From: Odontocerum albicorne
Lineage: Eukaryota > Arthropoda > Insecta > Trichoptera > Odontoceridae
Reading direction: 5' to 3'
DNA: 64,000 nucleotides
Assembly (NCBI GenBank): GCA_949825065.1
Contig: OX463859.1
Coordinates: 26,181,847 to 26,245,846 of the forward strand
The notes under the pieces are model-generated. The model made no database searches. It saw only the letters and a list, made by a program, of their open reading frames with translations, and was not told the DNA's origin. Shown here piece after piece: positions 32,606-42,229 of this stretch. Every line of letters begins with the position of its first letter. Within the stretch, counting starts at the first letter, position 1. Position numbers and translations under genes: made by a program.

Positions 32606-33062
32606 ACCAACATAATATATTTACGAGTATTTTCTTTAAGTAGACAGTATCAGTCTGTTACTTGGCTGGATAAATTACAGCGTCTTCAAAATGTGTGTCT
32701 AAGATTTATTTTAACCTACGAAAGTACGATCATATAACTTCATACGAGAGAAGGCATTGAACTGTTTGAATGTTAGAAATAGACGCCAAATTCACATACT
32801 GTCTCTATTGTATAATATCCTCAACTGTCCCGCCGCCCCCTCTTATCTCGCTGAAACTTTCCAAACATGGATTAGCGCTACGCTCAAACAGATATTGTCT
32901 TTTGGTCTTTCTAGTTCACCGCTCCTCTTTTTTTACGTCATCCTTTACTGTCCATGAAGTGAGAATCTGGAATCAGTTACAGACCAATATAAAACTCGCT
33001 CCGTCCTTGGCATGCTTTAAGAAGCGACTGAAAAGACTCTTAATTTTTAGTCCGTAAAATAA
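32606..33062 (+). pseudogene. Jockey/CR1-like LINE RT C-terminal fragment
   Basis: Reads VTWLDKLQRLQNVCLRFIL, CLNVRNRRQIHILSLLYNIL, PSYLAETFQ, and after a frameshift VHEVRIWNQLQTNIKLAPSL and ACFKKRLKRLL, the complete carboxy-terminal order of a jockey/CR1-like LINE. Two frames are needed, so it is inactive. It adjoins an alpha fragment, giving a chimeric patch. Confidence 0.75.
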
Positions 33063-33282
33063 CGTGTTTCATTCCTGATTTTTATTTTCCTTTCCTCTCC
33101 ACCATCCTTTCCTTTTCTTTTGATTGATGATATCTCACTTTATATGAAAAATAATGTTCGGGTGATTGTCCGTCTTTGTGGAGTCCGTGGGCATATGCTC
33201 ACATATGTGTTTATAGATTTCGTGGGGATGGATATTCATTTGAATGATTTATGCGACCACGTAACTTGCTTCATTTACTTTG

Positions 33283-33990
33283 TCTGGTTGGTTGGAAGAG
33301 ATTGCTGCCTGACAATAATCTCACCTAATTCCTTCCTTCCGTGGTTGCAGTCCTAAGACTGGTTTGCAGCAATTTGAACTCTTCTCCTCCATTCCCCCCT
33401 GTCCTGTGCGGCTCTTTTTAAGTCTGTGTATGTTGAGCAGCGCACGTCCACCAACAGGTCCTCCAGGTACTCTCGGCGTGGGCGTCCCCTAGAGTTTGTC
33501 CCCTCGGTCATGCCCTCCATTATGGCATGCAAGAGGCCCTCTTGTCGTATTATATGACCGATCCATCTTGCACGCCTTTCGGACAGGATCCTGAGCAGGT
33601 GCCTTCCTCCTTCGATTCGTTGGAGAACCTCTTCATTTGTGATGCGGTCTCTCCAGGAAATTCCTAATAGTCTTCTATAGGACCACATCTCAAAAGCCTC
33701 TAGTCTTCGTCTATCTCTTTCGGATAGGCACCATGTCTCGCAGCCGTACATCAAGATACTCCATACATAGGTCTTGATGAGGAGTATTCTCAGTTTAAGG
33801 TCTATATTATTTGATTCTATTATTTTCGACCTTTTATTAAATGCAAGTCTAGCCTGATGTATACGGCTGTCGACCTCGCTCTTGGACCGACCGTCCCATG
33901 TTATTTTGCTCCCGAGGTAGACAAACTCCTTGGTGTTCTTTAGTGGTTTACCCGACATCACTAATTGTATTTGCAATAACAGGGTTAAAT
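33283..33990 (+). mobile_element. SINE tail split by a young LINE beta copy
   Basis: GGTTGGTTGGAAGAGATTGC, CAATAATCTCACCTAATT (to 33330) continues after the LINE with CTAATTGTATTTGCAATAAC and GGGTTAAATAAATAAA. An uninterrupted relative lies at 59010-59095, which shows the pre-insertion order. Confidence 0.8.
33331..33960 (-). pseudogene. LINE beta, young 5'-truncated copy 1
   Basis: A 630-bp insertion flanked by a 6-bp target duplication CTAATT (33325-33330 and 33961-33966). The minus-strand frame is open throughout: SGKPLKNTKEFVYLGSKITW, WSILMYGCETWCLSERDRRR, EAFEMWSYRRLLGISWRDR, RARWIGHIIRQEG, NSRGRPRREYLEDLL, ending AANQS. After the stop, CTGCAACCACGGA leads into a GGAA repeat tail. About eight differences by eye from the 45.5-kb copy over the shared 625 bp. 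The RT catalytic domain is missing, so this copy cannot move by itself. Confidence 0.9.
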
Positions 33991-34455
33991 AAATAAAATA
34001 TCAAAATCTGCTAAGATAGTTATCTACAACAGTATTTAGCACCGACTTGGATTTATGGGAGTGAAACGTGAACTTAGAAACTGGCTGAAAAAAAGCCGAA
34101 TAAAAGTTATAGAAATGTGTGCACTTAATATTAGACATAAACTGACAATATACGACAGAATACTTAATAGAGTGATTAGAAAATAATGTGAAATTAAGAG
34201 TGATGTGTTGAATTAGATGACGAAGATCACTCTGATATGGTTCACGTAGATTTAATAAATGAAGAAAGATTAACAAAACAAATGTATAGCGTAAATATGA
34301 GTGGAACGTGTGGTAGAAGAATAAATAAAGTTTAGCTAGATCGAGTGAATGATATGTTGAAAGATAGAAAAAGTTGAAAGTAAGAGAAATCTTAGGATTT
34401 GTATGATAAAGTATATGAATTTATAAGACGCGAAGCATGTGTATAGTATGCGTAC
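33990..34455 (+). pseudogene. LINE family alpha fragment
   Basis: Has TCAAAATCTGCTAAGATAGT, GGGAGTGAAACGTGAACTTA, ACAATATACGACAGAATACT (YDRILN), GATTAACAAAACAAATGTAT and GATCGAGTGAATGATATG in alpha order. The minus frame here is a shadow. Confidence 0.6.
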
Positions 34456-34459
34456 CGTA

Positions 34460-35040
34460 CCATTGACAAAAATAATATTATATTTTCGTGTAAAATTTGT
34501 TATTTGGGTATCATTTGAAATTACTTAATTAATTAGTAATCACGTTCGACAATTTTTCGTCGACTTTTCTCTCACGATGATACAATTTTATTAAAATCTT
34601 CTATTAATTAGGTAATGGTTGAGAATATCTGATTCTCTTTTGAAATACCAGAGAAGTCTCCAAGTTTAACCGTACCAAAGAATTTATTAAGATAAAAGAA
34701 AGCAGGCACTCTATTTTATTATATTTCAAAGATTTTTCTTAAAGATAATGACTAAAAGAGTACACAACGGACGTCTGGTAAAAGTATTATGAAATAAATT
34801 TGACTGTTTCTTAAAAAGAAATGAATGGAAAGATCTATTTATTGAATTAGCCCTTTTCTCCGCAGGCCAAAGAAGATTACTTCTAACAAAAACATTGAGA
34901 TTAATTGTATCAGGTTTCAGTTGACCTTACAAAAGTACTTTTGACAAAATATATGTAATAAAATGACATAATTGAAGAAAATAAGAATGAATGAATGACA
35001 AAGTATTATGTGATTCATTCCTAAAATGATAAGAAACTTA
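34460..35040. other. Unassigned AT-rich stretch
   Basis: No recognised content. Confidence 0.5.
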
Positions 35041-35045
35041 AACAG

Positions 35046-35618
35046 GGAGTCCCAAAAAAGATGTACTTTAAATTATAATAAATTCAGTATTTATAAAGGT
35101 GTATCTAAAATTAAAACTTCAAATTAAAGAAGGTATTTTATGTATTCGCAAGTACTCAAATTGATGACCGCTGTGGCCCATGCACTGCTGATAACATGGA
35201 ATTGCAAATCTCACGAATCGTTTGTGTTGGTATTTAGTCGCATTTTCTTTTAATATAACATATACTCTCAATTCATTAACTGTTACCGGTTTTATGCCAT
35301 AAACTTTATCTTTGATAAGTCTCCATAAATAAGTAGATATGCGTGAGGTCTAGGGAGCGTGGAGGATATTTAATGCTAACTCTACGTCCAATCCATCCGT
35401 TCGGCATATTTCATCAGGATGCTAACTCTACGTCCAATCCATCTGTTCGGCATATTTTACATGACGACGGTAGTGGGGAGGTATACCATTTTGCTGGAAA
35501 TAAAAACCTCCTCATCCCTAATTTCCTCACTAATGCGTGGTACGACAAATGCCTGCAGCATATTCAAGTAAACGGCTCTGTGTAAAATTATGTATATATA
35601 TTTTTTGGGACACTATTT
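35046..35618 (-). pseudogene. Mariner-related (DDE_3) transposase remnant with terminal repeats
   Basis: The ends GAGTCCCAAAAAAGATGTAC (35046) and, in inverse, GTGTCCCAAAAAATATATA (to about 35616) are similar. Between them the minus strand reads YLNMLQAFVVPRISEEIRDE, FQQNGIPPHYRRHV (the catalytic aspartate position is N), NRWIGRRVSI, PPRSLDLTHIY (third acidic residue region) and TIREICNSMLSAVHG. Frameshifts, and a 45-bp internal duplication (TGCTAACTCTACGTCCAATC twice) at 35372-35460. The plus frame at 35343 is a shadow. Confidence 0.75.
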
Positions 35619-35619
35619 A

Positions 35620-36235
35620 CGAATTTGAATTATAAGCGATTGTATTTCAGACTTAATAACAAAATAATAGAGCAAGTGATGGAGTTTAGGTATCTTGGAG
35701 TGAGCGTTAGTAGCAATGGAAATCTGTATGATGAAACCTTGAGACAGGTCAATAAGGCGGCTGTAATATCGGGATGCCTAAGAACACCGGTGTGGAATAA
35801 TATACACATGAGAATAGAAAGTAAAGTCAGAATATACAAGACATGTGTGAGACCGATAGCCACCTATAGAAAAGAGACCAGAACAGACACATCTAGAACT
35901 AAATTTCTCCTTAAAACCTCGAAAATGAAAACACTGAGATGTATAACCGGAAACACACTAAGAGATAGAATCATAAACACCGAAATAAGGATAAAGTGTA
36001 ATACGGAAGACATCGTCAGGTGGGGAAGACAACGAAGGCGATACTGGAATGAACATGTAAACAGAATGCAAGACGACAGACTTCCACGTGTCACCCTTCA
36101 AGGGAATCCAGCCGGAAAAAGATTACCGGGAAGACATCCGAAGAGATGGCGTGACAGCTGACAATCACGTCACAAAAAGGGGAACAAGCGGAACAAACAG
36201 GCCATGATCTATAGGAAGAGGAAGAAGAAAAAGAG
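35620..36235 (+). pseudogene. LINE gamma RT C-terminal fragment
   Basis: A single open frame (about 35625-36161) reads EFRYLGVSVSSNGNLYDETL, QVNKAAVISGCLRTPVW, KTCVRPIATYRKETRTDT, KTLRCITGNTLRDRIINTEI, YWNEHVNRMQDDRLPRVTLQ and GRHPKRWRDS, the post-palm part of an RT of the R1/jockey-like endonuclease-RT class. No catalytic box, so 5'-truncated. It ends in an AGGAAGAGGAAGAAGAAAAA tail. It begins right where the transposase remnant stops. Confidence 0.8.
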
Positions 36236-36239
36236 GTAT

Positions 36240-36865
36240 TTCAGAAAAATAAATCTTAAAAAGAGATTATTTAAAGTATCTACAAGTATAACGAAAGATT
36301 GCTTCTTTCACCTGTATAGTTCTTTTCGTCATATAAGAATTGTTAAGTGGACACGTTGAATAGCGTGACCGAAGACAATAATGTTTTGGGTTCCATTAAT
36401 CAAGCTCACTCAGCGTAACCGTGGAACGAACTTTCAAGATTTATCTGATGCGCGCTCATCTTTAGTAAAGTTCAAGAGGAAATCGAAAAAAAATTACATT
36501 ACTCAGAATATCCATTCATTTTCACTTTGCTTTTTTACTCCTTCCATATCCTTAAACGAATTCCTTTCGTCTAGTCTTTTTTACTAATCTTTTTTACTTA
36601 TACATCCTAGATGTCTCCAAACTATCAATTATCGCTGAGAAGAATATACCATTTTGCCCTTGACGGGTGTTAACGGAGATGGTAAATCTTGTGTAAAATA
36701 AAATGGGAATTTAGATAATGAAATTATTTTAAAATCTAAAGCATAAAGGAAGACGCAATGTGATAATTAAAATACTTAGAATTTACTATTGACAAAGGAT
36801 GCCGGAAAAAAGTAATGAGATAGGTTAAAAAAAGTTTAGGAAAAGAAGTCTACTAAAAATTTATT
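36240..36865. other. Unassigned stretch
   Basis: No gene or known repeat. Confidence 0.5.
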
Positions 36866-36869
36866 TTCA

Positions 36870-37172
36870 TAGAACTGGTGAAGCCTTATGGTGCTGAATG
36901 TTCAGTGCACATAAATATGTGGATGCTGTGATGGATGGTGGATGTCACTTGTAGAAGTAAAGTACGAAACGAATATATCAGAGGTTGTCTCAAAGTAGTA
37001 GAGGGAGATCAGATTGCGGTGGTACTGGTACTTCATTGGAAGACCTGAAGGAAGAATATGTTGGCCGATCGTTGTTTGGGCTGGAGGTTAATGGGAGAAG
37101 ACGAAGAAATCGTCAGAGGATAGTATTGATGGATATTTTGAGGCTTTTGCGGTTTTTTGTTTTAGTAGGATA
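36870..37172 (+). pseudogene. LINE RT C-terminal fragment, decayed
   Basis: KVRNEYIRGCLKVVEG stands where this LINE class has KDRVRNEYIRGS, and later NGRRRRNRQRIVLMDIL where RGRPK-RW-D-L is usual. Stops and shifts between. Confidence 0.5.
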
Positions 37173-37639
37173 AGGTTTTTGGGAGTATTTAACCACGTGA
37201 TTTGGCTTATGCCATAAATTCGAAAATGTTACGGTTTTCATTTTCAAGGCTTGTTCGTAGTTAATCTCACCACAAGTAGATGAAACAAAAATAGTAGCTA
37301 AACAGGAAAACGCTTACATACTCGCTCATCCCGAAAAATTAGCTTTAGCCGAATACTTCATCGTGACCGACTTCTGTTTTTAAGTTCTTACGCTCGATTT
37401 ATCCAAAAAGCAATATAAATGTATAAACATCCAAACAATATTAACACTTACGACGAATATTACCTAACATCAGTATGGTAACTTACAGTGAAATTGAAGC
37501 GACAATTAAATAAAAATTACCAACAAATTCAACACATTAGTGAAAGCTGCGCACGTCTTCTGGCGTGGTGGAAAGGAACTAACATATGCGCTCACATTAC
37601 GGTCACGAACCGGGACGACTCATGCGCTCACATTGTGGT

Positions 37640-37835
37640 TGAGAATCTGTTGTAGGCCAACGGTATCTGGCGCACATCCACGTATGGCGAAGTTATAGAT
37701 AAAAACTGCTAAGCTTTTAAAAACATCGGCATTGTACGCTAATAATCTTGGTGGCAAAACATTCCAAAAAAACCTTATCCAACTGATGAATGGTGTGGAG
37801 GAAGCTATCCGAGAGCTGGGATATATACTTAACAG
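37640..37835 (-). pseudogene. Jockey-type LINE C-terminal fragment
   Basis: The minus frame gives WIRFFWNVLPPRLLAYNADV and FKSLAVFIYNF, like the R-F-WN-LP...F...L end of jockey-superfamily LINEs. Short. Confidence 0.45.
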
Positions 37836-37839
37836 ACTA

Positions 37840-38570
37840 ATTGAAACGTTGTGAAATGCAGCTACATGGAAGAAAAATAAAAATTCAGGAAAAAACACGA
37901 AAAAATAACACGATTACATAAAATACTCGTAAAATTTGACAAAGAGAGGAGTGTAAATATTGAAAAAATGTGAATGTTTCAGAAAGCAATGGTGTATGTC
38001 ATCATTGGATGACTTAAATATATGTTCTCTTTGCAAACTGGGTTTTCTACACCCTTAAATTATGGAAATGAAAACCAATAGGTTTATTTATGTTCAGACC
38101 ATTGTAGATTTCTTATTTAACTATGCAAATTTAAAGAAGACGATTCCCTTATTCGGAATAAGTTAGTTATCATAATAATGGAAAAAGGATTTTCTGCTTT
38201 TAAGGCTCGAGCGATAGATTATATTTTCTTGGCGGCTTTTCATCTTTTATAAAAGGCGCTAAAAATAAGATCAGCATTTTGAAATAAAAGAATTGAATCT
38301 GGCAGAGAATACGATATTTTTGAAAAGAAAATCTGTACGCATTTTTCAATCTCCTTTTTTACAAATATATTTAAATATGAATATCGAAAAATATTTATTG
38401 TGCGTACCAATGTTTATTTTTTGTATACTTACTAAATTTGAAACAGATTAGGTTTCAAACCAAGGCAAGAACAAAATAAGTTACATAATAATTATTTTAC
38501 AAAAGTTAACTTTTTTAACGAAATACCTCATTCATTTTCTATAAGTTTTATTGTATTATATCATACTACA
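37840..38570. other. Unassigned AT-rich stretch
   Basis: No recognised content. Confidence 0.5.
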
Positions 38571-38574
38571 CGTT

Positions 38575-38690
38575 CGTTGTAAACAATATAACCTGGTGGG
38601 TTTATTTCAGTGTGGCAATCTCTTCCAGCCAACTAGATGTTAACGAAGCGTTTAATGAGAACCAGACAAAAACTCTTTTTAAAAACTGGT
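38575..38690 (-). mobile_element. SINE-A 3' part
   Basis: The reverse complement has TTTTTGTCTGGTTCTCATTA, TAGTTGGCTGGAAGAGATTG, CCACCAGGTTATATTGTTTA and CAACGAACGTGTAGTATGAT. The tRNA-like head is missing. Confidence 0.7.
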
Positions 38691-38694
38691 AACG

Positions 38695-39280
38695 AAAGAT
38701 AGATAGTTTGATAACTGGTAGATTAAATATTTAAAACGTACACTTTTTTATAAAAATACATTCAATATGTAAGGGATTGATTAATGTATCGTTGAAGTGA
38801 AAAAAAAAAAAAAATTTCGAATGTAAAATGATAGATGTAAATTAATTAGTTTAAAATTTAGAGTTGTTATTTATTCAATTTAATGAATAACAAAACAAAT
38901 AAAGTTGATGTTTGAAAAGCATAAAACAAACCAAGTTTTAAAATATTTTAGTTCCACAACATATTCCTGAATGTGCTAAAAAAATGTTTATCTGTGCGAG
39001 TATTATCAGAATTTTGCTTTCATGTGTTGATATTTTTTTAAGTAATTTATTTTCCATTAAGAGTTTTTTTAAATGGTTAAAAAGTAATAAATAATATTTT
39101 GTCTAGAGGTCGTGAAATCCCCGAAACATGTTTTTTAGTGTTCTATAAAACAAGCTTAGCTTTTTTTTGGTTAAAATCATAATATAAATTCAGAAACAAT
39201 ACAGACGTGGATATTTTTTGTATGAACCCATAAATAATAAAAAAAAATAAATATGGTTTTCACATAACATAGAAAATATC
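38695..39280. other. Unassigned AT-rich stretch
   Basis: Long A and T tracts only. Confidence 0.5.
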
Positions 39281-39284
39281 ACGC

Positions 39285-39535
39285 CGTTTCTTCGTTAGGT
39301 AGGCCGAGCGGTTAGAGTGCCCTACTTTCTTTTCTCGATACATATTTCACCTCTGGTGGAAAATAAGGAAAATAGGTAGAAATTGTCAACCATACCTGCC
39401 CTGGGGTTGCGGGTTAGAACCCCGTTGAAACCCAGATTTAAAAAAAAAAGGTTGGAAGAGATTGCCACACGGCAATAATTCAGTTTAGTTTTACTCTTAA
39501 CAGTAAAAGTGTAATACAATAATAAAAAAATAGAA
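39285..39535 (+). mobile_element. Composite SINE: tRNA-like head, repeat D piece and SINE-A tail
   Basis: GGTAGGCCGAGCGGTTAGAG resembles a tRNA-Leu/Ser-type A box. Then CTCGATACATATTTC (repeat D), a B-box-like GGGTTAGAACCCC, GAAACCCAGATTTAAAA and the SINE-A tail GGTTGGAAGAGATTGCC...AGTAAAAGTGTAATAC. The mosaic could be one SINE inserted in another or a chimeric subfamily. Confidence 0.5.
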
Positions 39536-39557
39536 GTTTTTAAATCTTTGATTATCT

Positions 39558-40012
39558 TATAGCGGATTGCTTATGTTAAATTGTTGTGATGATTTTGATT
39601 GATATTTGTTTACTTATAGACTCAGGAATGCGGATATATAAAAACGAAAGTGACAACAGGCGATAAATAATAAGTCTTGACAGTTGAATGGACGACAATA
39701 AAAGTATGTTTATTTCGCAGAGTGCGGACAATTTATACCAGTGAATGAATACATGGGCGATATATATCTGCCTTGCTCTATCACATGAACTGGCGGTAGG
39801 TTAATTATTTATATTTGGAGATGGCTAGCCAATTTGCACGCTGTAAATAGTAAATATTGTCGTTGTTCGTAGTGTGTAACAATCATTGAATTCTTCATCG
39901 GTCATTGCCCCTGCATGTTTACTATTAACAATAATTAATTTAATTTATTTGTGTTTTAACAATTCACTCGTTATTTTGACAATTCATTTAGGTAGGTATA
40001 CAGGTAGGTACA
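39558..40012 (-). repeat. 3' LTR
   Basis: 455 bp. On the minus strand it begins TGTACCTACCTGTATACC and follows the polypurine tract. AATAAACATAC on that strand may be a poly(A) signal. One visible difference from the 5' LTR (GTTAAATTG here, GTTTAATTG there). Confidence 0.93.
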
Positions 40013-40032
40013 TAGCTCCCTTCCTAGTGAAC
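40013..40032 (-). promoter_or_regulatory. Polypurine tract
   Basis: Minus strand CTAGGAAGGGAGCTA directly precedes the TGTACC start of the 3' LTR. In LTR elements this primes plus-strand DNA synthesis. Confidence 0.75.
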
Positions 40033-40280
40033 GCAGAGGGCGCGTGCCTTGCGTGAACGTTAGGTTCCGGTGCATCTGACGTCGGGCTGGTTATCCGTTC
40101 CCCGTGTCGAAGTAGGTACGTGGACAACATCAGCGCGTGGCGTTTTTTCCCAGATCTGTCGGTCAGATGGGTGATGCGGAAACGGGGGTAGGCTTGGTCG
40201 TCTCTCACTAAATTTGGATTGTCTGCGGTGCTTGGTTGGTTGTTGCGCTGATCGTCGATGATTGGTTGTGTGGATCAAGT
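40020..40280 (-). other. LTR-element interior, proline/arginine-rich open frame of unknown origin
   Basis: A minus frame of about 72 codons (40278-40060) reads RRSAQQPTKHRRQSKFSERR and RPSLPPFPHHPSDRQIWEK. It could be a gag remnant or non-coding; I do not recognise it. A second overlapping frame (40208-39984) is equally uncertain. High GC for the window. Confidence 0.35.
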
Positions 40281-40600
40281 TGCAGATGGCGTCCGCGGTG
40301 GAAGGTGGATCTGCAGTTGCTTGATGATGGTGGTGATGATGAAGATCAAGTTGCAGATGGCTTCCGATGTGGAAGGTTGATCTGCGGTGGCTTGATGGTG
40401 ATAGTGATGATGTAGATCAAGTTGCAGATGGCTTCCGCGGTGGAAGGTTGATCTGCGGTGGCTTGATGATGGTGTCTGCGGTGCTCGTTGCTGCAGCGTG
40501 GTTGTAGCGTGGTTGTATCGTGGTTCTAGCGATGTTGTAGCGTGGTTGTAGCGATGTTCGTGGTTGTATCGATGTTGTAGCGATGCTTGTCTGCTACTGC
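40276..40600 (-). repeat. Short tandem repeats inside the LTR element
   Basis: Three units of about 70 bp at 40276, 40346 and 40415 with ATCAAGTTGCAGATGGC and GTGGAAGGTTGATCTGCGG, joined by GATGATGGTG-type runs. Then a 14-15-bp repeat GTAGCGTGGTTGTA / GTAGCGATGTTGTA (40495-40590). They lie downstream of the H2B frame in element sense. Confidence 0.8.
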
Positions 40601-40700
40601 ATCTTGTCGGTCAGTAGTTCGTCGAGGGAGGCAATCCTGTAAATCGTGTGGCTGATCGCCAGGACTGACCTCGCGTGAGCTGACGTCGGGCTCGTCCAAA

Positions 40701-40949
40701 TCAGATGTAGTGTTGTATCTGAGTGACGGCTCTGGTGTCTTTTCTGACGGCGTGCTTGACTAATTCGCCGGGGAGTAGAATCTTGACGGTTGTCTGGATC
40801 TCTCTGCTGGTGATGATGCTCATCTTGTTGTAGTGGGCGAGGCGGTTTGCGTTGGCGGCGGTGCGCTCGAAAATCTCGTTGACGAAATTGTTCATGATGC
40901 TCATCGCATTGCTGCTGATGCCGGTGTCGAGTTGCAATTGTTTTGACAT
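40701..40949 (-). CDS. Captured histone H2B C-terminal fragment, 82 codons
   Basis: ATG at 40949, stop at 40701, uninterrupted. It starts about 45 bp after the primer-binding site, where gag would begin, and an in-frame TGA lies upstream, so the start is well fixed. Residues 8-13 are DTGISS. Residues 14-42 ([20 protein letters not shown]...RLAHYNK) are H2B helix alpha2, 44-68 ([20 protein letters not shown]...HAV) cover loop 2 and alpha3, and the rest is alphaC. By eye about three quarters of 70 positions match canonical H2B. The basic N-terminal tail and alpha1 are missing. The ubiquitinated lysine of AVTK is Q77 and the acidic-patch glutamate in the alphaC segment is K70. It could not form a normal nucleosomal H2B. 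It may act in the element, be a dominant interfering fragment, or be a passenger. Confidence 0.92.
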   Translation of the reverse strand: MSKQLQLDTGISSNAMSIMNNFVNEIFERTAANANRLAHYNKMSIITSREIQTTVKILLPGELVKHAVRKDTRAVTQIQHYI

Positions 40950-40993
40950 TGCTGTCGAGTCGGCGATATTCGATATAGTCGAGGTATGTATTC

Positions 40994-41016
40994 AGTTATC
41001 ACGTCGGGGTCACCAA
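40994..41016 (-). promoter_or_regulatory. Primer-binding site
   Basis: Minus strand TTGGTGACCCCGACGTGAT follows the CCGCTATA end of the 5' LTR by at most 1-2 bases. The TGG start and position fit the complement of a tRNA 3' end; I did not assign the tRNA. Confidence 0.8.
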
Positions 41017-41471
41017 TATAGCGGATTGCTTATGTTTAATTGTTGTGATGATTTTGATTGATATTTGTTTACTTATAGACTCAGGAATGCGGATATATAA
41101 AAACGAAAGTGACAACAGGCGATAAATAATAAGTCTTGACAGTTGAATGGACGACAATAAAAGTATGTTTATTTCGCAGAGTGCGGACAATTTATACCAG
41201 TGAATGAATACATGGGCGATATATATCTGCCTTGCTCTATCACATGAACTGGCGGTAGGTTAATTATTTATATTTGGAGATGGCTAGCCAATTTGCACGC
41301 TGTAAATAGTAAATATTGTCGTTGTTCGTAGTGTGTAACAATCATTGAATTCTTCATCGGTCATTGCCCCTGCATGTTTACTATTAACAATAATTAATTT
41401 AATTTATTTGTGTTTTAACAATTCACTCGTTATTTTGACAATTCATTTAGGTAGGTATACAGGTAGGTACA
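41017..41471 (-). repeat. 5' LTR
   Basis: 455 bp, almost identical to the 3' LTR. The promoter of the element should lie here, but no TATA position is proposed. Confidence 0.93.
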
Positions 41472-41475
41472 ATCT

Positions 41476-41692
41476 CTTTGGTCTAGTTGGTAAACGCCTC
41501 TGTCCCGATCCAAGTATTGCGGTTCGATTCCCTTTTTTCCTTACATTTTTAGGAAACAGAATAAAAATCTTGTTTTCACTTGAAGTCTTTTTAATATCTT
41601 TATGGTTAGCTAGAATATATTGTCACATGTCAATCAACTAGCAAGGTTATACTGAATACAACGAAAATTTAATATAATCGGTACGTAACAGC
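41476..41692 (+). mobile_element. SINE-A, divergent copy
   Basis: The tRNA-like head CTTTGGTCTAGTTGGTAAAC and B box GCGGTTCGATTCCC are followed by TTGTTTTCACTTGAAGTC, GGTTAGCTAGAATATATTGTC and AGGTTATACTGAATACAACG. The H2B LTR element inserted at its 5' edge, duplicating ATCT. Confidence 0.7.
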
Positions 41693-41699
41693 CCAGCTT

Positions 41700-42225
41700 T
41701 GTGTCCAACACTTTGTTTGTACACACATTTGAAAGGAAACTGATACGTAACATTAGGGTGATTTGATATGTAATCTTTTGGCAAATTCCTTCGAATTAGG
41801 AATTGATTTTTTATGCAAATATTATGTGGATATATTGTAAAAGTAATTGAAATTTAATTAGAGTTCGAACAAATGAGTCAATCTTTTAATAAAATGATAC
41901 TCTAACAGCGATACACGATTTCTTTTATTCAATTATGAGTGTGAAAAAGCTGACACAGCAAGTTGAAGCCAAATAACCTTAATAACATTAAACTTATATA
42001 ATTTTGTAGAGTTTAGATTTATTCGTCGATGTATTCCAAAAAGGAAAATAGGACATCTTATTGATTCACTTGTTGTGTCGCCTGTGGATTGTCGTAGTTC
42101 TTTTTTTCTGGTTTCGGTGTTTCACAAATTTCTGGACTCCGGTCTGTTTTCGGTACGGCTGCTGGGCTGATATATGGTGGTCATAGATTATGTCACATTG
42201 GTTTGCTTTTGAAGGGTCTCCACTA
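41700..42225. other. Unassigned stretch
   Basis: No recognised content. Confidence 0.45.
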
Positions 42226-42229
42226 GCTT

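Larger units (their letters stand above)
39558..41471 (-). mobile_element. Complete young non-autonomous LTR retrotransposon carrying a histone H2B fragment
   Basis: Two 455-bp direct repeats (39558-40012, 41017-41471) enclose 1,004 bp. A 4-bp duplication ATCT (39554-39557 and 41472-41475) flanks the whole. Polarity is minus: next to the right-hand LTR the minus strand reads TTGGTGACCCCGACGTGAT, a primer-binding-site type known from insect LTR elements, and next to the left-hand LTR it reads AGGAAGGGAG, a polypurine tract. In that sense the LTR starts TGTACCTACC and ends CCGCTATA. The LTRs differ at one position by eye, so insertion was recent. No protease, RT or integrase is present. The interior is GC-rich against an AT-rich background. 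It must rely on another element for movement. Confidence 0.93.

Noticed and set aside
40701..40949. An ordinary host histone H2B gene
   Set aside because: It lacks the N-terminal tail and helix alpha1, lies wholly between the PBS and PPT of an LTR element, and has no histone-type 3' stem-loop that I can see.
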